From contig NW_004087074.1 in assembly GCF_000220395.1 (NCBI RefSeq), positions 1-64,000 on the forward strand: a DNA stretch of 64,000 nt, given 5' to 3'. The notes under the pieces are model-generated. The model was not told the origin of the DNA. It searched no databases and saw only the letters and a list, made by a program, of their open reading frames with translations. The number at the start of each line of letters is the position of its first letter. The stretch's first letter is position 1. The DNA comes from Ichthyophthirius multifiliis. Lineage: Eukaryota; Ciliophora; Oligohymenophorea; Hymenostomatida. Positions 13,285-24,681 of this stretch are shown in pieces. The position numbers were made by a program, and so were the translations under genes.

Positions 13285-14376
13285 ATGAATATGTAAAAAA
13301 GAACTAATATAATAAAAAATTCTCAAATTACTGGTAATAATCCAATAATTGATAGACTTCCAAATCGAAAATTTGGATTAAATTTATAGAATTTCAAATC
13401 ATAAAATGTATATTTAAAATAAAAAAACTATTTAAAACATTATTATTTGAATTAAAGAATGAAAATTCCAAGCCATAATCCATTCCAGAAAAAAAAAGAT
13501 TAGATTTTGAATAAGAATATGAAACTATAAATTCTAAAGATTCAAATAATCCATGTTTAGTATCCGAATACCAACAAGAAATATTTAAATATCTTCAAAA
13601 ATAAGAAGTAAAAAATAAAAAATAAATTTTTTATAATAAATCAAAATTAGTAATTAAATAAAATTGATTATACATACTTATTACATTAACCTGAAATTAC
13701 ATCTTAAATGCGTACAGTTTTAGTCGATTGGCTTGTTGAAATTCATCTATAGTTCAGATTATTACCAGAAACATTACACTTAACTATTTATATAATAGAT
13801 AAATATTTATCAATAAAAAAAATCGAAAAATCTTAATTATATTTATTAGGTATTACTTCTTTATATATATCAAGTAAATATGAAGAAATTTATCCTCCTT
13901 CTATTGAACAATTCATTGAAACTTGTGATATTTCATAAAAAGAAATTCTAGTATTTGAAGGAGATATATTAAAAAATTTAAACTTTAAAATAACAGTGCC
14001 AACATCTTATAGATTTGCTATATGGTATTCCAGAATTGGATAGCTTAATACATATGATGTTTGCTTTGTTTAATATTTACTTGATTTGGCTCTTGGAGAT
14101 TATAGATATTTGAAATATCCTGTAAGTAAAATTGCAGCTTCAGCTGTTTTTTTATGTAATAAAATAAAAAAGTAAACTGTAGCTTGGAATCCCCTTCTTA
14201 AATATGATAGTGGATATTCGGAATAATAATTAATGGACTGTGTAAAAGATTTAATTTTTTCATTGAAGCATGTCCATGAAAATAATTGTTAAGCAATTAA
14301 AAAAAAATATTAAAGGGAAGCTTTTTAACGTGTAGGGAATATTTAATTAATTGATAAACGAAAAAAGGATGAATGA
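13285..14376 (+). CDS. B-type (A/B-like) mitotic cyclin
   Basis: Three exons (13285-13407, 13458-13607, 13651-14376) give 332 aa. The cyclin-box signature MRTVLVDWLVEIH lies near residue 106, followed by the N-terminal cyclin fold (LLPETLHLTIYIIDKYL, then SLYISSKYEEIYPPS) and the C-terminal fold. The N-terminus contains GLNLQNF and other basic/Asn-rich sequence; no certain destruction box (RxxL) is visible. Family knowledge: these cyclins bind and activate CDK1-type kinases to drive division. Length is short compared with animal cyclin B because the N-terminal tail is brief. Both introns are about 43-50 nt and in phase 0. Confidence 0.92.
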
Positions 14377-14688
14377 TATTTTACTCTAATTTTATTTTAT
14401 TTTTTTAATATTTATATTATTAAATATTTTTTGTGTATATTATATTTATTAAGACTTTATTTATTATTTTAATTTTAAAATATATATAAAAAACACAAAT
14501 ATATATTCAAAATTAATTTAATTTTTGAAATTATTAAATTATAAAATTAATTTTAATTTTATCATAAAATAACTAATATTTAAAAGTAATTTTTTTTATA
14601 TAATATATTTCATAATTAAAATTCTCACCAATTAAAATCCATTTAGATAAAAATAAAAATAAAAAAGATAAAAAAAAATATTAAAAAA
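14377..14688. other. short A/T spacer
   Basis: 312 bases of A/T spacer between the cyclin and the Q/N-rich gene, with nothing recognised in it. Confidence 0.6.
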
Positions 14689-15447
14689 ATGTCTAAATAG
14701 TATAATCATTAAGATAATGAAGGTTGCTAAGAAGACTAAAATTAATATTAAGATTAATAAAATGATTAAGAATAAGATAAAAAGAGTTAAAATGAAGAAA
14801 CAATTAATGATTAAATAAACAATATAAATTAAGAACTTAACGATATTAATAGCAAAAATCTATAGGATACCATAATATAATTATAAAGAAAATTAGAAAA
14901 GAAAGATTAATAAATTAAAAATTATTAGCTTTAAGTGTCTTATTTAAAAAAATATAACTATTAAAATATAAATAACAAAACCATTACATAGAATCTAAAT
15001 AAAGCAAATATTAATAATTGCTCTATTAATAATAATAAAACTATATAATCATAATAAAATAATGATATTTAATGGGATAAATATTAAAAATAATAAATTA
15101 TTAATAACATGAATTAAGAAAGTAATTTATGGCTAGTTTAACATGGAGATGAGTTTTTAAATACTTAAAAAAGTAGAGAATAAAGCTCACCTTTGAATAA
15201 AGTGAACTATAATAATAGTCCAAAATTAGAAAAAAACAAAAACCAGGATTCTTTGTAATTATAATAAAGGCCTAATAATAATTAATAATAAAAAATTATC
15301 TTTTAATCAAGGTATGGAGGATATGATATTGAATATTATAAAAGCTAAAATAATTACAATTATCAGCTGTAAATTAAATAATAATAATATGGTGATAAAT
15401 TAAATAGAACAAAAAATGAATAAAAATAATAAATAAAATTAAAATGA
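14689..15447 (+). CDS. Q/N-rich low-complexity protein
   Basis: A single exon of 252 aa that is open only with TAA/TAG as Gln; it ends at TGA. The N-terminal ~60 residues are Q/N/D/E-rich. A short predicted coiled coil (QLQRKLEKKDQQIKNYQLQ) follows, then a disordered N/Q/S/K tail with a few aromatic residues (RYGGYDIEYYKSQ). No domain is recognised. Nearly half the codons in places are TAA, which is what long glutamine-rich tracts look like in this code. It could be a prion-like or scaffold protein; function is unknown. Without the altered code it would be dismissed as non-coding. Confidence 0.7.
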
Positions 15448-15659
15448 ATTTAATTGAAATAATATTAAAAATATACTTTTATTATTTAATTAGTATAATT
15501 AATTTTCTATCATATTTTAATTATATTCATATAATATATTTATAATAGTAAGATCATTAATTTAAATTAGTGTTTAAAAATAATAAAGAATATTAAAATA
15601 ATATAAATTTATATATTTTAACAATTATGAGATTTAAAAATAAATTTATGTAAAAAATT

Positions 15660-17219
15660 TCAATCTAAATCATCACAAAAAAAAGGCGTAATAAAAAGGC
15701 TTTCTTAAATTATAATGTTTTCTTAACAAACTGATCCTAGAGAAATTTTTTTAATATTTTATAGATTTTTTATATTTTTATTTAAGTAGTTATAAACTTT
15801 TTCCTATTCAAAAGAGTTATTTTCACTTAATCTTAAATCTTGAATGTTTGATATCAAATTTTTACATTTCAAGAGCTTTTCAAAACTTTCTTAAGAAAGA
15901 TTACATGAACTCAAGTTTAGATATTTAAACTTAATTTATTTGCCGAATTAAATTAAAATATCAACAATTCCATCTTAAAATTGATTTTCTCTTAAGTTAA
16001 GCCATTATAAATTTTATATTAAGTCAGGAAAACTTTAAAACAAAAAAGCAATGCAATCAAGGCTTAAATTATTTGCAGCTAACCCAATACTTATTAATTA
16101 ATTTGAGTTTTCATGGAGTTTTTAAAATATTTATTTTATTTTATTGTCTCCTAAATAGTTATATCCGAAATCTATGTTTTAAAGGAATTAAAAATATTGA
16201 AAAAAATTTTGAATATTATTTTCTTACTGTAGATTTGTATTTCTAATATTCAAGGAAATCAGATTTTATAAAAAAGTTTATTTGTTTAATTAAAGATTAT
16301 GAAAAATATTATGATTTCCTTCCAAATCTATATATTAAATTTTTTAAAAATTGTTTTCCAAAAATTTATTAAATTAATCTTGATCCAAATACATATTTTT
16401 TAAATATAAATATTTTAAATTGCATTCGTTTTCAAATTAAATCATATCTTAATAATATTCCTTTTTATTATAAATATTTGGAAAGTTTTCTGATATATCT
16501 AAATATTCCAATTAACTGAAAAAATAGGCTTTTTTTAAATTTTAAAATCCACTTTCATATATAGAAGTAAAACTAACATCTAATTTTGTTAAATTTTCTA
16601 ATTTTTATTGTCCAATACTTTCACATAATCCTTTTAATGTTTTTATATTATGATTTCTCGATATTATTAAGCTTTTCAAGTTTTTCACATAATTAGATTT
16701 TTAAAGAATAAATAAACCTTCATCGGATATATTTGTATCGTTTAAGTTCAGCTCTTCTATTTTTTACAAGTTTTTTAGTTAATTAAATATTTCATCTGTT
16801 ATTTTTTTATTGTTCTTTAAATTTAATATTTAAATATTTTAAAAAAGATTATTCTCTAATATATATTATATGCTTTTTAAGTCAAATTAATTGCCATTTG
16901 AAATCAAATTTAGTGTATTTATTTTATTTAATTGATCTGATAATTCTCCAAATAATTGCTAAATATCTTAAAATGTTAAGTTACTGTTTCTAATGGTTAT
17001 TTACACTATCGATCCATATTTTTTGAAATCATATTATTTAAAAAATTCTTCGAAAACTAATTATTTTTAGTTTTTTAATAAATATGCAAATTCAATATGA
17101 TTTTAATTGTTTGGAGTTAAATTCTTAACTTATATTTGAAATTATTTTTGCATTTTTTCATATGAGTGTTAAATTATGATTACAGGACTTTTTAGTGGAA
17201 ATAAAATTTCTTAAATCAT
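15660..17219 (-). CDS. leucine-rich repeat protein (RNase-inhibitor-like LRRs)
   Basis: One uninterrupted minus-strand frame of 519 codons from ATG at 17219 to TGA at 15660-15662. After an N-terminal ~70 residues, degenerate LRRs fill the rest, with repeats such as LENLTKLDVSFTSI, LQNIDFGYNYLG, LQWLNLRENQF, IKFKYLNLSSCNL and IQDLRLSENNSF. Spacing of about 25-35 residues with LxxLxLxxNxL fits ribonuclease-inhibitor-type or irregular LRRs. There is no signal peptide or membrane segment. Family knowledge: LRR arrays are protein-binding solenoids; the partner cannot be told. No introns are needed, unlike most neighbours. It meets the upstream plus-strand Q/N-rich gene tail to tail at 15447. Confidence 0.85.
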
Positions 17220-17603
17220 TTTATTTTAGTATTATTTTTATTTAAATCTGAAAAATAATAATATAATTATACTCAATTTTTTTTATCTAAAAAATTTAAT
17301 TTTTTTACATTTATTTTTAAACAAAAAAATTTAAATACTCTTACAATCATTTAATATAAAGCTATTTAATAATAATTGTAGAAAAACCATTTTTTTATTA
17401 TAAAGTCTAAAATCATTTTTTTATATATAATATAAAAAAACTAGTTTTTAGAATAGAATTAAAAATTTAAAAAATGTAGAAATTTATTGTTTTTTATTTT
17501 TGCATTATTATGAAATATAATGAATTTATTATTAAAATTCATGAAAAAAATTTTCGTTAAACATATCAAAGAATAATAAATATATTAAATTTAAAAAAAA
17601 ATA
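17220..17603. other. divergent promoter region
   Basis: 384 bases between two divergent genes (LRR protein on the minus strand, RING protein on the plus strand), so both promoters should lie here. An ATG at 17474 opens a frame different from the RING gene and was not used. No motif can be named. Confidence 0.5.
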
Positions 17604-18928
17604 ATGAAAATATATTTATATTAATAATTTTTTTCTATATATTTGATTTTAATATTCATATTTACTAAATATAGTAAAACAGAAATACTCCTTTTAACAA
17701 AATAGCATACTGAAGATTTTACAATCTAAAATAATTAATAAACTTGGCAATTTAAAAACGGTCTCTCATTAATGAATCAAATTCTCTTATAAGGCATATA
17801 TTGTGAAAATGACCCATCTTTAGAAGTAGATATATTTGAATTCCCTAACGAAAATGAACTCTATAATGACAATAATTAAATTTAAAAAAATAAAATTTCA
17901 AGATTTACACTTCCTTAATAAAATAAAACTTTTATAATTCCAGTCTAAAAAAATTACTGTTATAAAATTAAAATATTATCTTCCCTTTAAATTACTAAAT
18001 GTTAAATGATTCTTGCAATTTAAATACCTTAAAATCCATGTTCATATAATGGATAATATGACTATAATAATGATATTTGCAATTGTTATGAATAAAGATA
18101 TGGTGTAAGATGCGAATATGAATAAATTTATTTAGAAAACAAATAATAAATTGAATTATAATTAGATCCTTTTGAAGGAAAGTATATTTTTATTTCAAAA
18201 GAATTAAAAACAGAAGAAATTAAATTGTAATGTTTATTATAAAAAACAAATATTTAAAGTATTTCATTTTATTAAGGAGATTAATTTAATTTAGCAAATC
18301 AACATTATTATAAAGAGAAATATATTTTTAATGATAAAATTATAAATTTAAATATAAAAAAGGAATATAATATGAATTTATTTGTTATAAATCCTTATGA
18401 AACTCAAATATATATTTAAATAATGGTGAATATGTTGGAAGAAAATAGAGAAAAAAACGTATATTTATTTATTATTTTTAGTCTTGTATTTGTTGTTATA
18501 TCAATTATTTTTATAAGTTTTAATTTCAGAAATAAAGAATTCAAATAAGTAAAAAAAAAAATGTTTAAATTTATTATTATATACTTTTATAGGATTAATA
18601 ATATTATATTTAACAATTATAAGAAATAAAAAAACAAAAATAAAATATGATTAGTAAAACTGATAAATAATTAATTTAATAAAAATCTCTTCAAGAATAA
18701 TAAGTTAAAGATGAAATGAATATTTGCACAGAGGCTGATTAATATGAAACTTATTAAAATAATGAATCATTTAAAGAATAAATATGCACTATATGTTAAA
18801 ATGATTTTAATTATAATGATTAGGTAAGGAAAACTAAATGTAATCATATTTTTCATGAATAATGCCTTTATAAATGGTTCTTATAATATTTAAGTTGCCC
18901 TATGTGTAAATAAGATATTTTTCAATGA
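17604..18928 (+). CDS. membrane-anchored RING-H2 E3 ligase with EGF-like ectodomain
   Basis: Two exons (17604-18548, 18593-18928) give 426 aa. The chosen ATG starts a signal peptide (hydrophobic run SIYLILIFIF). A luminal domain of about 250 residues follows, with a cysteine cluster C-N-C-Y-E-x-R-Y-G-V-R-C like an EGF module. One transmembrane helix comes next (YLFIIFSLVFVVISIIFI), then a Q/K-rich linker and a C-terminal RING-H2: CTIC-x14-CNHIFHEQC-x10-CPMC. Family knowledge: single-pass membrane RING-H2 proteins ubiquitinate cargo in the endomembrane system. The layout resembles the PA-TM-RING and ciliate RING families, but no PA domain is evident. The intron separates the membrane half from the cytosolic half. 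Confidence 0.88.
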
Positions 18929-19358
18929 TAAAATATTTTAAATATATTTATTATTTTTATTATGATTGATAAAATATTTATTTGTACAAATTTTTATATA
19001 TATAATTCATAATCTACCCCCAAAATATAAAAAATATTTTTTTTTATTAAAGTCATATATATAAATATAAAATAAAAACATTAATTATATAAAATTATTG
19101 TTAAAATTTTTAATATATACATATTTACATAATATAAAAATAGTAATTTATTTTTCTTGAAATAATCAAAAATAAATTTAAATTTCTTATTTTTTCTTTT
19201 TTTCATTCTGATCTTGTTTTTATATTAATACATTATTTTTTAAAAATTAAATTATACATTAAAATATTTATATATAAATAAAAGAATACAATTTTAATAA
19301 TTATTTAAAAAATTAACAAAAAAAAAGAAAAAAATTACTTAATTTCTTTTATATAAAA
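18929..19358. other. intergenic A/T DNA
   Basis: Spacer between two plus-strand genes; no ORF or RNA is supported. Confidence 0.55.
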
Positions 19359-20971
19359 ATGGAATCTGAAAAATAAATACTTTGTTCAAATTGTTTCACC
19401 TTACTACCTGAAAGTAAGCATTCTCTCCACGAGGCTTATTGTTTTCGAAATATTCGAAAATGTGATTAATGTAATGCATTTATAGATAAACGTGAAATGG
19501 AAAATCACCAAAAGGAATTTCATACATCATTAAAATGCGAATAATGTAGCAAATAAGTAGCAAATTAAACGCTTTTAAAATAACACTAAGATACAGAATG
19601 CTAAATGAGACCCAAAGAATGTCATTATTGTTAAGTGAAAGTAGTATTTCACGAATATAAATAACATGAAGTTAGTTGTGGAAGTAGGACAAAAATATGT
19701 GGGTTATGTAAAAAATATATAATGTTATAAGATTATGAAATACATATCAATACTTGTGTCGGAATTAATGAAGAAGAAGAAAAAAATAAAAACAAGAATA
19801 AGAAAGAAAAAATCTCGAACTACAAAAAAAAATTCAATAATAAAAATTTAATGAATAATAAAATAAAAATGAATTTGAAAGACAAAGAAAAATTCAAGAA
19901 GAAATTGCTTTAAAATAAGTTTTTGAAAAACAATAAAAAACTGTTGTTCCGAAATAAGAAACGTAACAATAATCAGTCCCTTTAAAAAATAATCATATGA
20001 ACTAATTTGATTAATAAAAGTAAAACAATAATAATATACCAAGTTCTTATAAAAATCCTTCCACATAATAAAAAAGTAATTTATAAGTTAATTAAAAACC
20101 TTAAGGGAATTAATAATAACCTTAAATAAGTTCTAATAAACCAGGTTAACAATAAATAAATTAACCTAAAAGTAGAAATTCATAATAAGAAATTAAATCT
20201 TCGATTCCTTCGTCTAATCCAAATATTGGAATTTCAAATTCAATTCCATAACCGTTCATAAGTTAAACAAATATTAATAAAGATATAGAAATTTAATAAA
20301 AGAAAGATTATGCATATAAAAAACATATAGAATAATAATAATAATTAAATTAAAATAAGCCGAATGCATCTTAAGCTAATTAATATGCTCCTAATTTAAA
20401 TAATTAATATATGCCATAATTAAGTAATTAATAAGTTCCTTCTTCTTAAAACAAAATCTTTGAATAAAATTATTAATAATCAAGTCAAATCAACAAATTA
20501 TCAAAATAGCATCAACCATAAATTACAAAGCAAGAATAACCTATATTTGCCTATTAAAATTAATTAAAATAATAATAATAGCAAAATTTATATGAAAAAA
20601 AATATGCCGATCCGCCTTCAAATAATTAAAATTAAAAGTTATAGACTAAAGAGTAAATTTAATAAAAGCCTTAAACTTAAATAAATAATAATAAAGGAAT
20701 TGAATCTAATTAATATATAAAAAAATAAGAAATTTAGCAATAATAATAAAAATTATACAAATAAGATAATATTATTGACTAAAGTTAATTTGAAATCGAA
20801 TAAGATGAAGAAGTATAAAAAGCTATATTATAAAGCCTTGGATAATAAAAAATAAAAAATCCTTAAATTTTGAATAATACTGACTTTTATTATAATGATG
20901 ATTTTGGCAATCCAAGTATGTTTGATAAAGATATTTAAGATGCTATTTTAAGATCATAAAAAGAAAGATGA
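19359..20971 (+). CDS. multi-zinc-finger protein (TRAF/XAF1-like fingers) with Q-rich tail
   Basis: From ATG 19359 five CxxC...H..C/H fingers follow one another within about 140 residues: CSNC..H..C, CDQC..H..H, CEQC..H..C, CHYC..H..C and CGLC..H..C. This spacing resembles the TRAF-type fingers of XAF1/TRAFD1. After CVGINEEEEK the reading frame must move by -1 at a run of seven A (19780-19786). Beyond that a Q/N/E-rich coiled coil and a long disordered tail run to TGA at 20969-20971, with acidic patches near the end. The coding look on both sides of the A run is strong, so this is most likely one gene with a missing A in the sequence. Molecular role unknown; the fingers suggest protein or nucleic-acid binding. 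Confidence 0.75.
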
Positions 20972-21069
20972 TCAAAAATTTTTTATTTAAATTTAAAAAT
21001 AAAAATATTATATATATTTATATAATTTTAAGAATTAGATATCTATTATTTTTTTATTAAAAAATAAAA

Positions 21070-21938
21070 ATGTTATAGAAATAAAAAAAATAAAGAAAAA
21101 TAAAAACTTTAGTAATAATAAAAAATATTAATATAATTTTGATGAGTTAGCAATTCACTACCCTTAATTAAGCTAATTCGTATATTTGAACTAAAAGGGA
21201 ATTTCCTCAATAAATTGGAAAGATCCCAAAGCCCACAAAACATTAAATTAAGCAATACTAAAAGTAAAATTTAACATTTAGTATTGGGATATGCCTGATG
21301 ATTAATTAATACCTACAATTCCTTCAAGATTAAATTACTTAGATTGGATACACAATAAATTAATTGAATTGAATTAATAAAAAAATAATAATAATTAATA
21401 TATAGGAATAGATATAGGAACAGGATCTAGTATAATATATCCATTGCTAGGATATTCAAAATACAAATGGATGTTTATAGGTACTGAAATTAATGAAAAA
21501 TCGTATGAAAATGCTATAAAAATAATCTAAAACAATAAAAAAATAGAAAAATTTATAAAAGTTATTAAGATTGAGGAAAACGAAAAAAGCTTTTTTAATA
21601 AAATAGAATTTGATTAGAAATTTGCATATTTTACGATGTGTAATCCACCTTTTTTTAATGAAAAAAATGATAAGAAAAATTGGATTAATATTTAAAATAT
21701 GCATGAATCTGAATATATATTTTAAGGGAGTGAAGTTGAATTTTTGAAACTTGTTTTTGAAGAAAGTTTGCTGTACTAATAAAAAATAATACTTTTTACA
21801 TCTTTAATTGGAATTCATGAGCATTTTGTTTAATTATTGTAATTCTTTTAATAAAAAAAAGATTAAATTAATATTTTTTAAGGAGAAATACATTAAGGAT
21901 ATGTTAGAAGATGGATTATTGCTTGGAGTTTTAAATGA
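21070..21938 (+). CDS. METTL16: METTL16-type RNA N6-adenosine methyltransferase
   Basis: Residues match the METTL16 methyltransferase domain in order: a KDPKAHKTLNQAIL segment, LIPTIPSRLNYLDWIH, the SAM-binding motif GIDIGTGSSIIYPLLG, the catalytic motif NPPFF (in FTMCNPPFF), and a C-terminal VRRWIIAWSFK matching the conserved RxxxAWSF end. Family knowledge: METTL16 puts m6A on U6 snRNA and on hairpins in SAM-synthetase mRNA; the bacterial relative RlmF modifies 23S rRNA. The length (~290 aa) corresponds to the core domain alone, without the vertebrate C-terminal domain. The conserved frame has no ATG of its own. The ATG at 21070 lies one base out of frame across an A8 run (21083-21090), so the start assumes one missing A. 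Confidence 0.88.
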
Positions 21939-21977
21939 TTTTTTTTTTTTAAATATATATAATATTTTTATTTTTTT

Positions 21978-23304
21978 TCAATTTTTAGTAAAGAATAATT
22001 ATTATAAAGCATCAAAAAGCTTATTTTAATGTAAATTACTTATTTTTGATGTACTTTTTTTCTATTTTTAAGAAATTTTTTCCTTTTTTAATGTTTCAAT
22101 TATTTATTCAGTTTAATTCTTAGATTCTATTTATATTTCGATTTATTCTTTTTTTAATGTTTCAATTATTTAATCTTGTTAATATTTTTTTAAAATTTTA
22201 ATTTCTTCTTTTTGTTCTTATTCTTTTTTAATGTAATCTTTAACAACAAAATTTTATTTTAAAAATTGTTCACTTTATTAGCTTTAAATTATTTTTATAT
22301 ATTTTTCTTGTGAGGAAAATTAAAATGTTTTTTTTCTAAAAAAAATACTATATTTTTACTTTATTTCTGCTAATAATGGCATATAAAAATAATTTTATTC
22401 ATTTTATTACATTATTTTTTATTTTAATATTTACACAAGTTCGGCTTTTCGATTTACAGTTTATTTAGTTTAATTTTTTTAATCTTCTTTATAAAAACTA
22501 TTATATTAAGCTAATAATATTTTTAATATTTAAGTATTTGCATTTTCATCATCATTATTAGAATATCTTTAAATTTATTATGAGTTTACCTATTAAATTT
22601 ATTTTGAATCTGTTTTGATATATCTAAGCTATTCTTCTATTATAAACTAAATTGAATTATTTTAATTTCTAAATTCTGTTTCTTATATTGCTGATAAAAA
22701 GGGAATTAATTTTTATAATTATTATTCTTCTTCCTTTTAATTATGTAATTATTTATTAAATTAGTATGTTAGATTGTAAGTAAAACTATAAATATTATTA
22801 TCTAATTATTTTTATTTTTTTATTTTTTATTCACATAAATTTTATTTGGAGTTATATTCTTTTTTTACTTATAAAATATTTTAATCTAAATTTTTAATCA
22901 TTTTTATCTTAAAATTAGAATCTAATTAAGCTAAATTTTGATGTTTTTTTCTAAATATTAAATTAAATAAATAAATCTGAATAATGAATAATTTATATAC
23001 TTTACAAAAAAATGTTATTGTATAGTTATAATATTTCATTTTAATGTTAAAACATTTAAAAATATAATTTATATTTTTAAAATTCATAATTTGATTCAGT
23101 TTTCTTCTTTTTAAAAAACTTTTAATAAAGATTATCCTAATTTAAAACTTAAAAGTTAATAAATTAATCCAACATTTCAAACTTAAGTTATTAATTATTA
23201 TTATATTAACATTTAATTTCTTAATCATCATTTAATTAAAAAATACATGATTTTAAAAGTTCTTATTCTAACTCTTTAATATTTAATTCATAAGTATAAT
23301 TCAT
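21978..23304 (-). CDS. coiled-coil protein, family not recognised
   Basis: Two exons (23304-23006 and 22950-21978), joined by a 55-nt GT..AG intron, give 423 aa in frame. The N-terminal part is acidic and Q/N-rich. The centre has aromatic-containing globular stretches (LIPFLSAIQETEFRN). The C-terminal 150 residues are strongly heptad-like and K/E/Q-rich, with a near-duplicated segment (IIETLKKEQIEIQ and IIETLKKEKISQK). No named domain is seen; a ciliary or cytoskeletal scaffold role would be a guess. Its TGA is only 39 bases from the TGA of METTL16 on the other strand, leaving hardly any room for separate 3' UTRs. Confidence 0.72.
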
Positions 23305-23594
23305 ATTTATTTTTAATATTTAGATAAAAATTTAATAAAATATTTTTGCAAATTAAGCGTTTGATTTTTTTATAGTAATAATTAAAAAATATATATATAT
23401 ATTAGCCAGATAAATTATTTTATAAACAAAAATCTTTTACAGTTATTATATTTATTAAATTTAAAATAATAAGAGATACTATTTAATTTCAAATTATTAA
23501 ATATATTATTTAAATTTAAAAAAACTTAAAGAAAAAAATAAATAAGGAAATCTAATTAATAAATAAATGAGTTAATAAGATATGTAAAAATTCA

Positions 23595-24560
23595 ATGTCT
23601 TCTAAAAATAAAAATAAATTAAAAATAAATAGAGTACATTAAAAAAAGTAAATCAATTAAAATTGTCAAAAACAATCATATTACGAAGACAATAATTAAA
23701 AAATCTAAAGATGCCTTTCGCCATAAACAAACCCAATATTATGTTAAGGATATAACTAAAATATATTCCGTTCATCAATAAAAAAAACTTAGTTTTCCGA
23801 TATAGATAATATAAAGTCACCAAAAATAGATTAAATTTTACTTTAAAGGTAATAAGGTTTATATTGCAATCTTAGTAAAACTACAGAACAAAAATTTTGG
23901 AGACCTTCAATTAAGTATAATACATGTGCTATAAATAATATTAAATCAATTAAAATAAAAAAGGTAAATACCTTAAAAAGAATCAGGCTATTTTGAAATT
24001 TTCTAAAAAAAATGTTTAAAAAAGCCACATAATTAAAAAAAGCTAAATAATCCTTTATTTGGATAAGAAGAAAATGCAATAAAAAGTCGTTTAACAGGAA
24101 ATGGAGATTAAAAAATATCAGATTAGTATATAAAAATTTCTGAACAAAAAAATCTTCTTCCTTGGGATAGAAATTTTCAAAATCCTTATAATTTAAATAA
24201 AAAATTATCTACAACAAATATTTTTTTTTTAAATGATAATCAATCTATTTGTAGTTAATAACAAAAATCTAAATGTTTTGTTCCAGATAAATTTAAAGGG
24301 AGCGATGCAAAAAATGCAATTAATTATTAGTATGCTTTACCTTACAGAAATAAATAAATGACAGATAAAATTAACAAAAATGATCCTAAAAATATTTGCT
24401 TAACTTTTTAATAAGCGAACGAATATGATTTTAGAAAAAGAAGTATATTTTATTAATTTTAATTTATTTAATTTTCAAAAAATAATAAACTAAAATAGCA
24501 AACATATTAGAAAAGGAAGAATTATAAGCTTATAAAACATTATTAAATAAAAATAAATGA
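23595..24560 (+). CDS. orphan basic protein
   Basis: Three exons (23595-23963, 24025-24442, 24499-24560) join in frame to 282 aa ending at TGA. An earlier ATG at 23567 is in another frame and gives a less protein-like reading. The protein is basic and Ser/Asn-rich, with short conserved-looking patches such as QKFWRPSIKYNT, NLLPWDRNFQNPYN and FKGSDAKNAINYQYALPYRN. No domain, signal peptide or membrane segment is visible. A long minus-strand ORF in the same place is only its hydrophobic complement. Function unknown. It is convergent with the K+ channel gene to its right (121-bp gap). Confidence 0.55.
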
Positions 24561-24681
24561 ATTTTTATAATTATTTTTAAAAATATATTTTTATTTATAT
24601 ATATATTAATTTTTTTTATAAATAATTAAACATTTTTTTCATATGTAAAATTTAAATATTTTATAAAGAATAATATAAAAT

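Noticed and set aside
21808-22029. Plus-strand ORF inside the end of METTL16
   Set aside because: Out of frame with the conserved methyltransferase and overlapping the convergent minus-strand gene.
23567-23594. Upstream ATG for the orphan gene
   Set aside because: It opens a different frame whose reading lacks protein-like composition and does not join to exon 2.
23843-24079. Minus-strand ORF
   Set aside because: Antisense of the three-exon orphan gene at 23595-24560, whose exons join in frame.
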